This document shows positions 16,874-18,466 of a stretch of DNA of 18,466 nucleotides, one piece after another (position 1 is the stretch's first letter; each line of letters starts with the position of its first letter). The DNA is taken from positions 1 to 18,466 of the forward strand of contig DLVS01000789.1 in NCBI GenBank assembly GCA_003445095.1, given 5' to 3'. A model generated the notes under the pieces. It ran no database searches, was not told where the DNA came from, and saw only the letters and a program-made list of their open reading frames with translations. The translations under genes were made by a program, and so were the position numbers. This DNA is from Verrucomicrobiales bacterium (GTDB taxonomy: Bacteria; Verrucomicrobiota; Verrucomicrobiia; Limisphaerales; UBA9464).

Positions 16874-18466
16874 TCACGGCTGGGCGGAGGCCGCCTTCAG
16901 TTGCTGCAGCGCCTGTTCCCTAATCTCTTGGGCGAGCTCGTTGCTCCATCCCTGCCAACTCAGGGAGTCCTCCGCCAATTTACGGGCGTCCTCAGGGTGC
17001 CCCTGCTGGAGGGCATACCACGCTAGCGTGTTGGCCACCACCACATCGTTCGGTCCCAATTGAAACGCTCGGGCAAAGGCGGCGTCCGCCTTCGCTGGGT
17101 CATTGAGCCAGCGGTAGGTCTGACCCAAGGCGAGTTGTGTGCGGGCGTCATAACGATTGAGTTGCGCTGCCCGCTGAAGCCATTCAACAGCTCGGACCGC
17201 GTAGTCCTGCCAAGCCGCTTCCCCTTGAAAGCTCAGTCGCCGCAAGTTTTCTCCCAGTTCATAGGCCGTCCGGGAGTTATCGGGCATTTGACGCGCGGCA
17301 ACTTCGAGATCGTTGATGAGCTGCGGAGTCACGGCCCGCGCCTGGGCGATGCGATTCAGCGCCGCCGCTTCGCGACCAAACGCCAAAGCCACCGGCAGCA
17401 TCCAGAACCACGCTCCGGCCGCGGCGATGGTCAACAACCCTCGACCCGGAGCCTTAAGCGTGAACCAGAAGCGTTCGGTGGCGAACCGAATATGCGCCGC
17501 CAGCAACGCCGACACCAAGGTCGCGGTCACGGCAATTCCAGGGATATGAAGATCGAAATCCACCAGACAATGAGCCCCAAGCGCGCCCAGCCCAACGCTC
17601 GCCCCAAGAAAAAATGCCGTCCGATTGCTGCTCCGACTGCCCAAGTCTCCAGAGCCTCGCTCCACGTACTTCAAGGACCGAACTACCCCTAAAACCAACG
17701 CTGCAACGGTGAGTCCCGCCAGCACCGTGCCCACAAGGCCATAGTCAGTGAGCAAGTTCAGATATTCGTTGTGAACCCACCCGGGCGTCAGTTGCGTTCG
17801 GGGGGTTCGATATTGCGGAAAACGAACGTCATATTGAGCGGGGCCCACCCCCCACCAATGATGATCGCGCCACATTGCCAGGGCCGGTTTCCACAAGACT
17901 GCGCGCCCCATTCCTGAATCTTGGTTGCCGTCGGTGGCGATGTTCTCGATTCGTGCCCGCGCCTTCTCCGATTGCCGGAAAAAGAAGTAGCCTCCCGCAA
18001 CAATCACCGCTAGGGCAACGACCACCGGAATTCGCAACTCGCGCCGGCGCCAACCCAACCAAGCGAAAAGAGCCACCAATCCCAACCCCGCCGCCACCCA
18101 GCCCCCTCGCGACATTGAGACCGCCACGCCGGCCATCATCACCAGGGCCGCATATCCGTGAAGAATCTTTGCCAAGGGACGGGTACGTCCGACGAACACC
18201 TGGGCGACGGCCAAGGGTAACAACAGGCTCAAAAAACCGGCGAGATGATTGGGGTTGATGAATGTCCCGCTGGCCCGCCGGATGTATTGGGGCGGCTGCC
18301 GGACGCCGAGAACCCACGTTGAGCCTGTGACTGCTTGGTAACAGGCATAAGCAGCGACCACGGTGCCCAGAACGACCAAGGCGTGGGTAATCCATTGCGT
18401 TGGTTCCTGCCGGTACAGGTTGGTCAGCGCGACCAGAAAGACGATTGCCACCAAGGCGAAAACAAG
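16874..18466 (-). CDS. O-antigen ligase/polymerase-like protein with TPR tail (5' end outside window)
   Basis: At least 530 aa; the frame stays open to the window edge and the visible start is inside a membrane helix, so the N-terminal helices are missing. It has multiple transmembrane helices and the Wzy_C (O-antigen ligase/polymerase) signatures: RASGTFINPNHLAGF, SMSRGGW, and in the large periplasmic loop WWGVGPAQYDVRFPQYR followed by VHNEYLNLLTDYGLVG, whose His and Glu are candidates for function. After the last membrane helix (~340-360 from the TTG at 18454) come about three TPR-like repeats (for example DARTQLALGQTYRWLNDPAKADAAFARAFQLGPND). Ligases with a TPR tail act on surface polysaccharides or in protein O-glycosylation; which of these is unknown. 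Confidence 0.85.
   Translation of the reverse strand, partial: LVFALVAIVFLVALTNLYRQEPTQWITHALVVLGTVVAAYACYQAVTGSTWVLGVRQPPQYIRRASGTFINPNHLAGFLSLLLPLAVAQVFVGRTRPLAKILHGYAALVMMAGVAVSMSRGGWVAAGLGLVALFAWLGWRRRELRIPVVVALAVIVAGGYFFFRQSEKARARIENIATDGNQDSGMGRAVLWKPALAMWRDHHWWGVGPAQYDVRFPQYRTPRTQLTPGWVHNEYLNLLTDYGLVGTVLAGLTVAALVLGVVRSLKYVERGSGDLGSRSSNRTAFFLGASVGLGALGAHCLVDFDLHIPGIAVTATLVSALLAAHIRFATERFWFTLKAPGRGLLTIAAAGAWFWMLPVALAFGREAAALNRIAQARAVTPQLINDLEVAARQMPDNSRTAYELGENLRRLSFQGEAAWQDYAVRAVEWLQRAAQLNRYDARTQLALGQTYRWLNDPAKADAAFARAFQLGPNDVVVANTLAWYALQQGHPEDARKLAEDSLSWQGWSNELAQEIREQALQQLKAASAQP

Overview
The window is a GC-rich bacterial chromosome segment, densely coded, with few recognisable Shine-Dalgarno sites. 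The gene content (a secreted apiosidase-like glycoside hydrolase, trigger factor with an FKBP domain, QueG with a HEAT-like tail, a Wzy/WaaL-type protein with TPRs, Gfo/Idh and epimerase genes) and the short GC-rich dispersed-looking elements fit the Verrucomicrobiota (Pedosphaera/Limisphaerales-like). That assignment is inference from style and content; no rRNA or other taxonomic marker is present.

Layout. 1-485: non-coding, starting with a ~143-bp element built from two strong hairpins between GGTAGGG/CCCTACC ends. 486-1910 (+): secreted GH140/DUF4038-like hydrolase. 1946-6837 (-): a tight four-gene operon, read right to left, of proteins I cannot assign to a known system. It encodes a 633-aa three-helix membrane protein with a degenerate CorA-like 'GFN' element, a 103-aa soluble protein, a 585-aa exported helical protein with a C-terminal membrane anchor, and a 283-aa DUF4145 (HEPN-like) protein with one membrane helix. 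6974-10700 (+): a housekeeping run of exonuclease III, a UbiA-family prenyltransferase, shikimate kinase, epoxyqueuosine reductase and a small cupin. 10730-18466 (-): DUF1801 protein, YegS/DagK-like lipid kinase, Gfo/Idh/MocA oxidoreductase, trigger factor, NAD-dependent sugar epimerase, and an O-antigen ligase/polymerase-like protein with a TPR tail that runs off the right edge.

How the genes work together. Most are ordinary metabolism, repair, tRNA modification and envelope polysaccharide genes. The epimerase and the ligase-like gene next to it could both serve surface polysaccharide synthesis. The best candidate for an undescribed system is the four-gene membrane operon: its parts would sit on both faces of the inner membrane, its genes are nearly contiguous, and none is a housekeeping gene. 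A sensing, stress or defence complex is a reasonable hypothesis but is not proven by the sequence.

Non-coding features of note are an 8-copy 9-bp tandem repeat with a nearby 14-bp palindrome (12.4-12.6 kb) and two REPIN/MITE-like elements (16-158 and 16583-16715). No tRNA, rRNA, CRISPR array, integrase or transposase was found.
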